Both the position numbers and the translations under genes were made by a program. The notes under the pieces were generated by a model that saw only the letters and a program-made list of their open reading frames with translations, ran no database searches and had not been told where the DNA came from. DNA of 64,000 bases from Leucobacter chromiireducens subsp. solipictus (GTDB lineage: Bacteria > Actinomycetota > Actinomycetes > Actinomycetales > Microbacteriaceae): assembly GCF_016758195.1 (NCBI RefSeq), contig NZ_QYAC01000007.1, positions 175,189-239,188 on the forward strand, read 5' to 3'. Every line of letters starts with the position of its first letter. The stretch's first letter is position 1. Positions 23,900-31,848 of this stretch are shown here, in pieces.

Positions 23900-25249
23900 T
23901 TACGGGGTGAGCCGGTTCGGGCCGCGGAAGAGGTACGTGACCTCGCGGATCGAGGACTGCTCGAGCATCAGCATCAGCACGCGGTTCAAGCCCATGCCGA
24001 AGCCGCCGTGGGGCGGGACGCCATAGCGGAAGAAGTCGAGGTAGAAGCTGAGCTCGGCCGGGTCCATGCCCTTGTCGCGGGCCTGCGCCTCGAGCACCTC
24101 GATGCGGTGTTCGCGCTGCGCGCCCGTCGAGATCTCGGTGCCCCGGTAGATGAGGTCGTAGCTCTTCGTGAGGTTCGCGTCGTCCTCGTGGCGCATGTGG
24201 TAGAACGGCCGGATCGAGGAGTCGTAATCCGTGAGGAACACGAAATCGCTGCCGTGTTCTTCCTTGGCCCACGCCGCGATCTGGCGCTCGCCCTCGGGGT
24301 CCATATCGGCGTCGGCGCGGGGGACCTCGTAGCCGCGGGCCTTGACGAGCTCCTTCGCCTCGGCGAGGGGAATGCGCGGGAACGGGCGGGCGGGCACGGT
24401 GATCTCGATGCCGAAGAGCTTCTGCACCTCTGCGCCGTGCTTCTCCTGCACCGCGGTGAGGCCCGCGACGATGAGCTCCTCGTGGAGCTCCATGACGTCC
24501 TCGTGGGAATCGATCCAGCTCAGCTCCGTGTCGATCGAGGTGAACTCGGTCGCGTGGCGCGAGGTGAAGGAGTGGTCCGCGCGGAAGGCGGGGCCCACCT
24601 CGAAGATGCCGCCGAAGCCGGCGGCCTGCGCCATCTGCTTGAAGAACTGGGGGCTCTGGGCCAGGAACGCCTGGCCTTCGAAGTACTCGACCTCGAAGAG
24701 CTCGGCGCGCGACTCGGACGCCGAGGCCATGAGCTTCGGGGTCTGGATCTCGATGAAACCGCGATCCACCCAGACGTTGCGCAGGGCGTGGAGGAAGGTG
24801 GTCTGGATGCGGAACACGAGGTTCTGCTCCGGGCGGCGGAGGTCGAGGAAGCGCCAGTCGAGGCGCACGTCGATGTTCGAGTCGTCGGCGACCGGGTTGT
24901 CGGGGAGCGACTTCGTGACGACCTCGATGGTCTCGATCTGAATCTCGACGCCGCCGAGCTTCACGCGCTCGTTGTGCTGCAGCTCGCCCACGACGGTGAC
25001 GAAGGTGCCGTGCGTGAGCTCGGAGATCGTGGTGGTGCGGGGCACCAGAATGTCGGAGCGCGGATTCTCGGGATCGGCCTCGCGCAGCACGCCGCCGTTG
25101 ACCAGCTGGACCGCTCCGGACTCGTCGCGGAGCACCACGAACTGGACGTAGCGCTGATCGCGCACCTTCTCTACCCAGCCGGAAACGCGCACGGTTCCGT
25201 CTTCGCGTGCGGCCAGGTCCTTGATTAATACGCGCTCAGTCACCCCCAC
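23900..25249 (-). CDS. aspS: Aspartyl-tRNA synthetase, archaeal-type
   Basis: A 449-residue class IIb synthetase, attaching aspartate to tRNA-Asp (non-discriminating members also charge tRNA-Asn). An N-terminal OB-fold anticodon domain (VRVSGWVEKVRDQRYVQFVVLRD) is followed by the catalytic domain. Motif 2 is FRADHSFTSRHATEF and motif 3 GFGMGLNRVLML. It lacks the GAD insertion of the ~590-residue bacterial AspRS, so it is the short archaeal-like form. Whether it is discriminating is not decided here; the presence of AsnRS or GatCAB elsewhere would tell. The start is the ATG at 25249; a downstream GTG could also serve. Confidence 0.92.
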   Translation of the reverse strand: MGVTERVLIKDLAAREDGTVRVSGWVEKVRDQRYVQFVVLRDESGAVQLVNGGVLREADPENPRSDILVPRTTTISELTHGTFVTVVGELQHNERVKLGGVEIQIETIEVVTKSLPDNPVADDSNIDVRLDWRFLDLRRPEQNLVFRIQTTFLHALRNVWVDRGFIEIQTPKLMASASESRAELFEVEYFEGQAFLAQSPQFFKQMAQAAGFGGIFEVGPAFRADHSFTSRHATEFTSIDTELSWIDSHEDVMELHEELIVAGLTAVQEKHGAEVQKLFGIEITVPARPFPRIPLAEAKELVKARGYEVPRADADMDPEGERQIAAWAKEEHGSDFVFLTDYDSSIRPFYHMRHEDDANLTKSYDLIYRGTEISTGAQREHRIEVLEAQARDKGMDPAELSFYLDFFRYGVPPHGGFGMGLNRVLMLMLEQSSIREVTYLFRGPNRLTP

Positions 25250-25312
25250 AGTCTAGCCGTGCTGCGGAGTCGTTCCCGGCGAGGGTGACGTGTCTCGATT
25301 TACATAAGCTGT

Positions 25313-25331
25313 AATAATGTGTCACATTATT
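25313..25331. promoter_or_regulatory. Perfect 19-bp palindromic operator before the amino-acid ABC operon
   Basis: AATAATGTG-T-CACATTATT: 9-bp arms around one base, in an AT-rich island within otherwise GC-rich DNA, 77 nt before the substrate-binding protein start. The TGTGTCACA core is the kind bound by dimeric GntR/FCR-type repressors. No such regulator is adjacent. Confidence 0.7.
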
Positions 25332-25407
25332 TGGGGTGATGTGTTCGGTTTCCTACGCTGGCACCACTGCCCGGGGATCTCCCGGAACCAACGCAAAGGA
25401 CACGCTT

Positions 25408-26289
25408 ATGGCACGCATCGCTCGCACCACCCTCCTCGTCGGCGCCCTCGCCGCGCTCGCGATGGGGGCGAGCGGCTGCGCCGCGAGCACGCCGGCGGCC
25501 GAGGCCTCGGGGACCGGGGCGGACGCGGCGCAGACCCTCGTCGTTGCGACCGGCGCCTCGCCGCGCCCCTTCACCTTCCTGGACGACAACGACGAGCTGA
25601 CGGGCTACGACATCGAGATCCTGAAGCTCGTGGACGAGGCGCTGCCGGATCTGGAGTTCGAGTTCCAGGTGGCCGAGTTCCCCGCGCTGTTCGCGGGGCT
25701 CGACTCCGGCCGGTTCAACATCGTCGCGAACAATCTCTCCGCCACGGAGGAGCGGCGCGAGAAGTACGCCTTCAGCGACCCCTACATCGAGGCGCAGTTC
25801 GGGCTCGCGCTGCCCGCAGACTCGGAGCTCGCGACGGCCACCTCGATCAGTGATCTCGCGGGGAAGCGGACCTACGGGGAGCCGGGGCTCAACTTCACGA
25901 AGATCCTCGAGGCATACAACGACGCGAACCCGGACGCCCCGATCCAGATCGAATACACGGAGCTTGATCTCCAGTCCCAGTACACGCAGCTCGCGACTGG
26001 AGGCGTGGACTTCATCTTCAACGACAAGGTCGTCTACACCGGGTACAGCGAGGGGCTGCCCCTGGACTTTGTGCAGCTCGACGGCGCCCAGCTCGTTGCG
26101 GACTTCGGCACGAACCTGTTCTCGGCGTACGCGATCTCCAAGCAGACGCCGGAGGTCGACCGGGTCGTCGAGCAGATCAACGGCGCGCTCGCGGACCTCG
26201 CCGCGGACGGCACGCTCACGGCGCTGAGCGAGGAGTTCTTCGACGGTCTGGATGTGTCGCCGAAGACGGCACCCGCCGACGCCAAGTAG
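25408..26289 (+). CDS. Amino acid ABC transporter, substrate-binding lipoprotein
   Basis: A 293-residue solute-binding protein. The signal peptide ends in the lipobox GASGC (Cys23-24 region), so it is a membrane-anchored lipoprotein. Its SBP_bac_3 features include LVVATGASPRPFTFLDDNDELTGYDIEILK, then FNIVANNLSATEERREKYAFSDPY, and the hinge region DFIFNDKVVY. The family binds polar amino acids such as cystine, glutamine or their derivatives. The start ATG at 25408 follows AAAGGA by ~7 nt; an ORF-extending ATG upstream would disrupt the signal peptide. It heads a four-to-five-gene operon behind a perfect palindromic operator. Confidence 0.9.
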   Translation: MARIARTTLLVGALAALAMGASGCAASTPAAEASGTGADAAQTLVVATGASPRPFTFLDDNDELTGYDIEILKLVDEALPDLEFEFQVAEFPALFAGLDSGRFNIVANNLSATEERREKYAFSDPYIEAQFGLALPADSELATATSISDLAGKRTYGEPGLNFTKILEAYNDANPDAPIQIEYTELDLQSQYTQLATGGVDFIFNDKVVYTGYSEGLPLDFVQLDGAQLVADFGTNLFSAYAISKQTPEVDRVVEQINGALADLAADGTLTALSEEFFDGLDVSPKTAPADAK

Positions 26290-26306
26290 AGCGGGCACCG
26301 CACCCC

Positions 26307-27077
26307 GTGGACACCATCATTGATTTCCCGGCGATCGGGCAATACGCGCTCGATCTGCTGCCCTACATCCCGATCACGCTCGCGCTCAGCATCGTCGCGA
26401 CGGTGCTGGGCACGGGCCTCGGGCTGGGGATCGCGCTCATCAAGCTGGCGCGCGTGCCGGTGCTGAGCCAGCTCAGCGCGATCCTCGTCTCGTACCTGCG
26501 CGGGACTCCGCCGATCGTGCAGCTGCTGCTCAATGTGAACGCGGTGCCGATCGCGGTGCTCTACATCAACCACGCGTTCGGCACGAGCTGGAATGCGCTC
26601 GCGCTCTCACCGTTCCTCGTCGCGGCGCTCACGTTTGCGCTCATCGAGGCCGCCTACAGTTCCGAGACGATTCGCGCCGCGCTGCTCTCGGTGGATCCGA
26701 AAGAGGTGGAGGCCGCGCACGCGCTCGGCATGACTCCGTGGCAGACGCTGCGCCGGGTCACCGTGCCCAACGCCACCGTGGTCGCGTTTCCGACCCTGGT
26801 GAACCACTTCATCGGCATGTTGAAGCAGTCGTCGCTCGCGTTCGTCGTGTCGATCGTGGAGATCACGGCGTACGCGAAGATCCTGGGCGGCCGCGACTAC
26901 CGCTTCTTCGAGGCGTACCTGGCGACGGCCATCATCTACTGGGCGCTCACCGTGATCGTGGAGCAGATCGCCCGCCGGGTGGAACGGGCGCTGGCGCGGC
27001 CACGCGTTCCCGCCGCGGGCCGCCGCGCGCGCCGCGCCGCGGTCTCCGCGCGGCCCGCGACGGGGGTGACCGCATGA
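26307..27077 (+). CDS. Amino acid ABC transporter permease
   Basis: A 256-residue inner-membrane permease of the His/Glu/Gln (HisM/GlnP) family with five predicted helices. The EAA loop contacting the ATPase is EVEAAHALGMTPWQTLRRVTVPNA (~132-156). The conserved RGTPPIVQLL occurs near residues 63-72. A basic tail ends the protein. The start is a GTG at 26307, 17 nt after the binding-protein stop. Its stop overlaps the ATPase start as ATGA, so translation is coupled. Substrate specificity follows the binding protein and is probably a sulfur amino acid or derivative, by context. Confidence 0.9.
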   Translation: MDTIIDFPAIGQYALDLLPYIPITLALSIVATVLGTGLGLGIALIKLARVPVLSQLSAILVSYLRGTPPIVQLLLNVNAVPIAVLYINHAFGTSWNALALSPFLVAALTFALIEAAYSSETIRAALLSVDPKEVEAAHALGMTPWQTLRRVTVPNATVVAFPTLVNHFIGMLKQSSLAFVVSIVEITAYAKILGGRDYRFFEAYLATAIIYWALTVIVEQIARRVERALARPRVPAAGRRARRAAVSARPATGVTA

Positions 27078-27835
27078 TCGCGCTCGAACAGCTCTCGAAG
27101 TCGTTCGGTGATCGGGTCATCCTCGACGGGCTCGACCTCGAATTCGTTGACGGTGGCGTGACCGCGATCGTGGGCCCCTCCGGTGCGGGGAAATCCACCC
27201 TGCTGCGTTCCGTGAACCTGCTGGAGCGGCCAGACGCAGGCCGGATCGTGGTGGACGATCTCACGGTCGACGCGGCACACGCGGCCCGCGCCGACGTGCT
27301 CGAACTGCGCCGCCGCACCGCCATGGTGTTCCAACAGTTTCAGCTCTTCGCCCGCAAGACCGCGCTGGAGAACGTCGCCGAGGGGCTTCGGATCGTGCGC
27401 GGCCTCGCCCGTGACGACGCGGACGTCGCGGCCCTCGCCCAGCTCGACCGGGTGGGACTCGCGGGACACGCCGCGCACTACCCCGCCCAACTCTCGGGCG
27501 GGCAGCAGCAGCGCGTGGGCATCGCCCGCGCGCTCGCCATGGAACCGCGCGTGTTGCTGCTCGACGAACCTACGAGCGCGCTGGATCCGGAACTCGTCGG
27601 GGAAGTGCTGCAGGTGATCCGTGAAATCGCCGCCGCTGGGCAGACCATGGTGATCGTCTCCCATGAAATGCACTTCGTGCGGCAGATCGCGGACCGCGTC
27701 ACGTTCCTCGAGGGCGGGCGCATCGTCGCCGACGAACCGCCCGAGACCTTCTTTGGTGCCACCGCGAGCGAGCGCACCCGATCCTTCCTCCGCGAGTATC
27801 ACCTCGCCCGCGGCGGCCCCGAATACCAGATTTAG
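27074..27835 (+). CDS. Amino acid ABC transporter ATP-binding protein
   Basis: A 253-residue ATPase of the polar amino acid family. The Walker A GPSGAGKS is at 34-41, the signature LSGGQQQRV near 139 and Walker B LLLDEPTSALDPELV near 160-175. The H-loop is IVSHEMHF. It pairs with the permease that it overlaps (ATGA) and powers import. A 17-nt gap separates it from the luciferase-like monooxygenase, so the metabolic genes downstream appear to be in the same transcript. Confidence 0.92.
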   Translation: MIALEQLSKSFGDRVILDGLDLEFVDGGVTAIVGPSGAGKSTLLRSVNLLERPDAGRIVVDDLTVDAAHAARADVLELRRRTAMVFQQFQLFARKTALENVAEGLRIVRGLARDDADVAALAQLDRVGLAGHAAHYPAQLSGGQQQRVGIARALAMEPRVLLLDEPTSALDPELVGEVLQVIREIAAAGQTMVIVSHEMHFVRQIADRVTFLEGGRIVADEPPETFFGATASERTRSFLREYHLARGGPEYQI

Positions 27836-27852
27836 AGTTCAGGAGAACACTC

Positions 27853-28923
27853 ATGACCGTCCCCCAGGCACCCGCCCGCCCGCTGCGTTCGCTCGGCTTC
27901 ATCCACCTGGTTCCGTTCGACCGGAATGATCCCGGGAAAGGACTGCGCGACGGCGTCGAGCTGTTCCGCTATGCGGAGGAACTGGGCCTCGACAGCGGCT
28001 GGGTGCGCACCCGCCACCTGCAGTACGGACTGCCCTCGCCGGCGGTGTTCTTCGCGGCCGTGGCGCAGCACACGAAGCGGCTGGGCCTGGGCAGCGCCGT
28101 GATCCCGGTGGGACACGAGAACCCCTTCCGTCTCGCTGAGGACCTGGGCACCGCCGACGCGCTCTCGGGCGGGCGCGTGCTCGCCGGGGTCAGCGTCCAC
28201 CCGCCCGGGTACTCCGAGGCGACCAACGATCTCGTCCACGACGCGGGGTGGCGCGAGGAGGACTACGGCTACGGGCGGATCGAGCGGCTGCGCGAATTGC
28301 TCGACGGCCACGCCGTCCGCGAGGTGCCCGCGTACAACGGCATCGGCGGTGACATCGACTCGGAGCGCGTCGAGCCGCACAGCCCCGGGCTGGCAGGGCG
28401 GCTCTGGTACGGCGGCGGATCGCTGCGCTCGGCCGAGTGGGCGGGCCGTTCCGGCCTGAACTGGCTGGTCAGCAACATCAGCACCACCACCGACGGGGAC
28501 CTCAACTTCGGCCGCGTGCAGCGCGCGCAGATCGACGCGTACCGGGCTGCGCACCCGGCCGGGGACGCCGCCCGCGCCTCGGTCGCTCGGGTGATCGTGC
28601 CGACCGACGGGGCGACCCCGGAGCAGCTCCGCAAGTACGAGGAGTACGCGGCGGCCCGCACCCCGCGCACCGAGCGCGTGCACGGCGGCAAGACGATCAT
28701 CGCGCGCGACGTGCTGGGCTCCACGCAGCAGATCGTGGACTTCATCCGGGAGGACCTCGCGTTCCAGGCGGCCGACGACTACCTGTTTGAGCTCCCCTTC
28801 GAGTTCGAGCTCGCGGACTGGAAACACATTCTGCACCAGCTGGCGACGGAGATCGGGCCCGCGCTCGGGTGGCAGCCGAGCGGCGCCGGCGCTGCGGCGG
28901 ATCCGGCGTGGAACGCCGCGTGA
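27853..28923 (+). CDS. LLM class flavin-dependent oxidoreductase (luciferase-like monooxygenase)
   Basis: A 356-residue TIM-barrel flavin monooxygenase using reduced FMN and O2. It shows LGFIHLVPFDRNDPGKGLRDGVELFRYAEELGLDSGWVRTRHL and FFAAVAQHTKRLGLGSAVIPVGHENPFRLAEDL, both typical of group-C LLM enzymes. In Bacillus subtilis a related enzyme (YtmO/CmoO) sits with an ABC cystine-type importer and GNAT acetyltransferases for S-modified cysteine salvage. The same gene trio occurs here, so a C-S or S-oxidising role is a reasonable inference. The ATG at 27853 follows AGGAGAA. The stop overlaps the GNAT start (GTGA). A flavin reductase is not in the cluster. Confidence 0.88.
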   Translation: MTVPQAPARPLRSLGFIHLVPFDRNDPGKGLRDGVELFRYAEELGLDSGWVRTRHLQYGLPSPAVFFAAVAQHTKRLGLGSAVIPVGHENPFRLAEDLGTADALSGGRVLAGVSVHPPGYSEATNDLVHDAGWREEDYGYGRIERLRELLDGHAVREVPAYNGIGGDIDSERVEPHSPGLAGRLWYGGGSLRSAEWAGRSGLNWLVSNISTTTDGDLNFGRVQRAQIDAYRAAHPAGDAARASVARVIVPTDGATPEQLRKYEEYAAARTPRTERVHGGKTIIARDVLGSTQQIVDFIREDLAFQAADDYLFELPFEFELADWKHILHQLATEIGPALGWQPSGAGAAADPAWNAA

Positions 28924-29474
28924 GCACCCACGACGCGCCCGCCGCAGCCGGTGCGCGCACCGAGATCCGGGTGCGGTCGGCGTCGAGCGCGGACTTCGCG
29001 GCGATCGACGCCGTGATCGACGCGGCGTACGCCCACGATTACGGCCCCCGCGCAGGCGGCACCGACCCGATGCACCGCGCCGCGGAGCGGGCCAGGGAAC
29101 ACGACGTGTGGATCGCCGTGGACGCGCACGGCACCACCCTGGGGAGCGTCACCACGCGGCGCCTCGGGGGTCCGCCGCTGCACGAGGACGTCGCCACCGA
29201 CGAACTGGACCTCCGCCTGCTCGGGGTGTCCCCGGCGGCGCGGCGGCGCGGGGTGGCCGCGAGCCTGATGCGGGAGGTCGCGGCGCGGGCCGAGTCGCAG
29301 GGCTGGCGAGCCGTCGTGCTGAAGACCGCCCCGGACATGCGGGGCGCGCACCGTCTCTACGAAGCGCTCGGCTACGCGCGTCAGCCGGAGCGTGACGGGC
29401 TGTGGATCGGTGGCGAGAAGCTCATCGAGCTGTTCACCTACGCGCTGCCGCTGGGTGCGCCGCGGGACGCGTAA
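28920..29474 (+). CDS. GNAT family N-acetyltransferase
   Basis: A 184-residue GNAT enzyme. The acetyl-CoA P-loop-like motif is LRLLGVSPAARRRGVAASLMREVAARAESQG (Q/RxxGxG/A variant RRRGVA near 106-111). It is followed by the strand VVLKTAPDMRGAHRLYEALGYARQP. Such enzymes move an acetyl group to an amine. In the operon context (amino-acid ABC importer plus luciferase-like oxygenase) it could N-acetylate an imported amino acid derivative before oxidation; that is inference. The start GTG at 28920 overlaps the upstream stop; the first 17 codons of a longer reading frame would lie wholly inside the LLM gene. Confidence 0.85.
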   Translation: MSTHDAPAAAGARTEIRVRSASSADFAAIDAVIDAAYAHDYGPRAGGTDPMHRAAERAREHDVWIAVDAHGTTLGSVTTRRLGGPPLHEDVATDELDLRLLGVSPAARRRGVAASLMREVAARAESQGWRAVVLKTAPDMRGAHRLYEALGYARQPERDGLWIGGEKLIELFTYALPLGAPRDA

Positions 29475-29509
29475 CCTGCTGGTCACCCGGCACTGGTACC
29501 AACGAGGGT

Positions 29510-30442
29510 ATGACGTTGGTGAACACGCCCCCGCTCGGGGGTACCCGAGCCCTGCTGCAGTCCTTGGCCCCCTCGCTGGTGCCGAGCGAGCGTCGTGTCG
29601 CCGAGGTGTGCATCGAGGATCCTGAATTCGCGGCAGCTGCCTCGGTGGCGGCGCTCGCGCGGCGGGCCGAAGTGTCGCCCGCGACGGTGGTGCGGGCGTG
29701 CCAAAAGCTCGGCTTCGACGGCCTGCCCCGACTCCGCGACTGCCTGCGCCGTGACCTGGGGGCCGCCGCGGTGCAGCGCACCATCGGACTCGACGGCACG
29801 CCGGAGGCTCCGGGCGGCGCGGGCGGGGCCGCCGCGGAACACCCCGTGGCGCACGTGTTCACGCGCGCGATGGCCGGCATCCAGGGGGCGCTGGGCGCGC
29901 TCGATATCGCCGCGTTCGACGCCGCGGCGGGTGCGATCCGGCACAGCGGGCGCCTCCTGATCATCGGGAACGGGGCCTCCCTGCCGTCCGCGCAGTCCGT
30001 CGCGCTGCACTTCCTCTCGAGCGGGAAAGTGTGTGAGTGCCCGGTCGACATCGTGACCCAGCACATCGCCGCCAAGCTTCTCGGCCCGGGCGACGTGTGC
30101 CTCGCGGTCAGCGACAGTGGCATGAACGCGTTCACGCTGCGATCGGCCCGGCTCGCGGCAGAGAACGGGGCGACCGTGATCGCGATCACGAGCTACGCCA
30201 AATCGGAGCTGGCGCAGATCGCGGACTACGCGCTCGTCGCGGGCGCAGACTTCCACGCGTGGAACGACAGCACGGTCACCGGCAATATCGTCCAGGTCCT
30301 CCTGCTCTCGGCCCTGCACGCCGCCGCCATCGCGCACGCCCCCGGGGCGGAGCGCGCGCAGGCGGCAACGTTCGACGAGGTGCGGTCATTGATCGCTGAC
30401 ACCGCCGATAGGCCGGAGGCGATCCGGCGCGGAGACGCCTAG
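29510..30442 (+). CDS. MurR/RpiR-family regulator with SIS domain
   Basis: A 310-residue regulator. The N-terminal HTH_6 (residues ~20-85) has the segment AAAASVAALARRAEVSPATVVRACQKLGFDGLPRLRDCL. The C-terminal SIS phosphosugar-binding domain contains GRLLIIGNGASLPSAQSVALHFLSSGK and LAVSDSGMNAFTLRSARLA. RpiR proteins repress or activate sugar-phosphate operons in response to a phosphosugar. It lies only 35 nt after the GNAT gene, so it may be co-transcribed with it. The divergence of function suggests that it regulates the Ugp-like ABC genes 156 nt downstream, where a GTTTCC/GGAAAC dyad occurs. The start ATG at 29510 has a CGAGGG just upstream. Confidence 0.87.
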   Translation: MTLVNTPPLGGTRALLQSLAPSLVPSERRVAEVCIEDPEFAAAASVAALARRAEVSPATVVRACQKLGFDGLPRLRDCLRRDLGAAAVQRTIGLDGTPEAPGGAGGAAAEHPVAHVFTRAMAGIQGALGALDIAAFDAAAGAIRHSGRLLIIGNGASLPSAQSVALHFLSSGKVCECPVDIVTQHIAAKLLGPGDVCLAVSDSGMNAFTLRSARLAAENGATVIAITSYAKSELAQIADYALVAGADFHAWNDSTVTGNIVQVLLLSALHAAAIAHAPGAERAQAATFDEVRSLIADTADRPEAIRRGDA

Positions 30443-30548
30443 GCGCATCGGTTTACCTCCCGGGACACGAGTGTTCGTGTAGGCGGCCATCGCCGTTCAC
30501 GGTGCGGTCCTGCGGGGTTCACCTGCGCCGCGCATCCTGGAATCACGC

Positions 30549-30584
30549 GTTTCCTGAAGTGGGAAACCTGGGAAATTCGATTCC
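30549..30584. promoter_or_regulatory. Tandem dyads before the Ugp-like operon
   Basis: GTTTCC, 7 nt and GGAAAC (30549-30567) are followed at once by GGAA-ATTCGA-TTCC (30571-30584). Such TTCC/GGAA dyads in front of the transporter and after the rpiR-like gene are candidate RpiR-type operators. Confidence 0.4.
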
Positions 30585-30598
30585 ATGGGAGGTGGCCG

Positions 30599-31780
30599 GT
30601 GGCCCGGCTTGTACTCAACCAACTCACCCGCTCGTTCGGAGACGTGACCGCCGTCGACCGGATCTCGCTTGACGTGGCCGATGGGGATTTCCTCGTGCTG
30701 CTCGGGCCCTCGGGGTGCGGCAAGACCACGCTGCTGCGCATGATCGCCGGGCTGCTCGAGCCGACCGGCGGCAGCATTGAGATCGACGGCACCGACATCA
30801 CCGGACTTCCGGCTCGGAAGCGGGACCTCGCGATGGTCTTCCAGAGTTATGCGCTCTACCCGCACCTGAGCGTCGCGAAGAACCTCGCGTTCCCGCTGCG
30901 CGTCCGCGGCACCGCGAAAACGGAGATCGCGGAACGAGTCAGGGTCGCGGCGGAGTCTGTGGAGATCGGGCACCTGCTCGACCGAAAGCCCAAGGAGCTC
31001 TCCGGAGGACAGCGCCAGCGCGTCGCCGTCGCACGTGCGCTGGTGCGCGAGCCACAGGCCTTCCTCATGGACGAGCCGCTGTCGAACCTCGACGCGAAAC
31101 TGCGCACGGCGACCCGGCAGGAACTCGCTGCGCTGCACCGCACGCTCGGGGCCACGTTTGTCTACGTCACTCATGATCAGGTCGAGGCCATGACGATGGC
31201 GACGAAGATCGCGCTGCTCAACGGTGGACGACTCGAACAGTTCGGCAGCCCGGAGGAGCTCTACGACACTCCCAGCTCCGTGTTCGCGGCCGGCTTCCTC
31301 GGATCCCCCGCCATGAACCTCATGGACGCCAGTCTCACCACCACCGCGGGCACGATCTCGGTCTTGGCGCCGGGCATCGAAGCGATGCTGTGGCCGGGCA
31401 CCACCCCGGAACGCGAGATCGTGGTCGGCGTGCGTCCCGAACACCTGCGCGTGCACGCCGGGGGCGCTCCCGCCGCGGTGCCGACCGCCGGGATCGCGCT
31501 CCGCGGCACCGTTGAACTCGTCGAAAACCTCGGCCGCGAGCAGCTCGTGCACTGCACCGTCGGTGCGCATCGGGTGACCGTCGCGTGCGACCGAGACGCG
31601 CAGTGGCGGCCGGGGGAACTCGTGGTCCTCGACGCACCCAGCGCCCACGTGCATCTCTTCGACCGCGCGAGCGGCCGTCGGCTCGAATGGCAGCCCGACG
31701 CCGCCGCGGCCCCGGCGACCGGCCCGGAACTCCCGATCGGGGCGCTCCGTCCCGGCCTCCTCGGGGCCTCACACTCCTGA
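30599..31780 (+). CDS. ugpC: ABC transporter ATP-binding protein, UgpC/MsmX type
   Basis: A 393-residue CUT1-family ATPase. The Walker A GPSGCGKTT is at 36-44, the signature LSGGQ at 134-138 and Walker B FLMDEPLSNLDAKL near 157-170. The H-loop is YVTHDQVEAMTMATKIA. A C-terminal TOBE-type regulatory domain (residues ~240-370) contains VVGVRPEHLRVH. It powers import of glycerol-3-phosphate, glycerophosphodiesters or sugars. The GTG at 30599 is preceded by GGGAGGT at 8-nt spacing. The binding protein and permeases are further downstream in the same direction. The symbol ugpC is used for the family; the substrate is not proven. Confidence 0.87.
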   Translation: MARLVLNQLTRSFGDVTAVDRISLDVADGDFLVLLGPSGCGKTTLLRMIAGLLEPTGGSIEIDGTDITGLPARKRDLAMVFQSYALYPHLSVAKNLAFPLRVRGTAKTEIAERVRVAAESVEIGHLLDRKPKELSGGQRQRVAVARALVREPQAFLMDEPLSNLDAKLRTATRQELAALHRTLGATFVYVTHDQVEAMTMATKIALLNGGRLEQFGSPEELYDTPSSVFAAGFLGSPAMNLMDASLTTTAGTISVLAPGIEAMLWPGTTPEREIVVGVRPEHLRVHAGGAPAAVPTAGIALRGTVELVENLGREQLVHCTVGAHRVTVACDRDAQWRPGELVVLDAPSAHVHLFDRASGRRLEWQPDAAAAPATGPELPIGALRPGLLGASHS

Positions 31781-31848
31781 TCTGACTCGTTGTGCCCATT
31801 CCCGCTGTGCCCATTCCCGCTGTATCCCAGCCGCTGAAAGGTTCCCCC

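Noticed and set aside
29494..29501. TGGTACCA palindrome upstream of the rpiR-like gene
   Set aside because: It is only 8 bp with no extended symmetry, and too likely by chance to call an operator.
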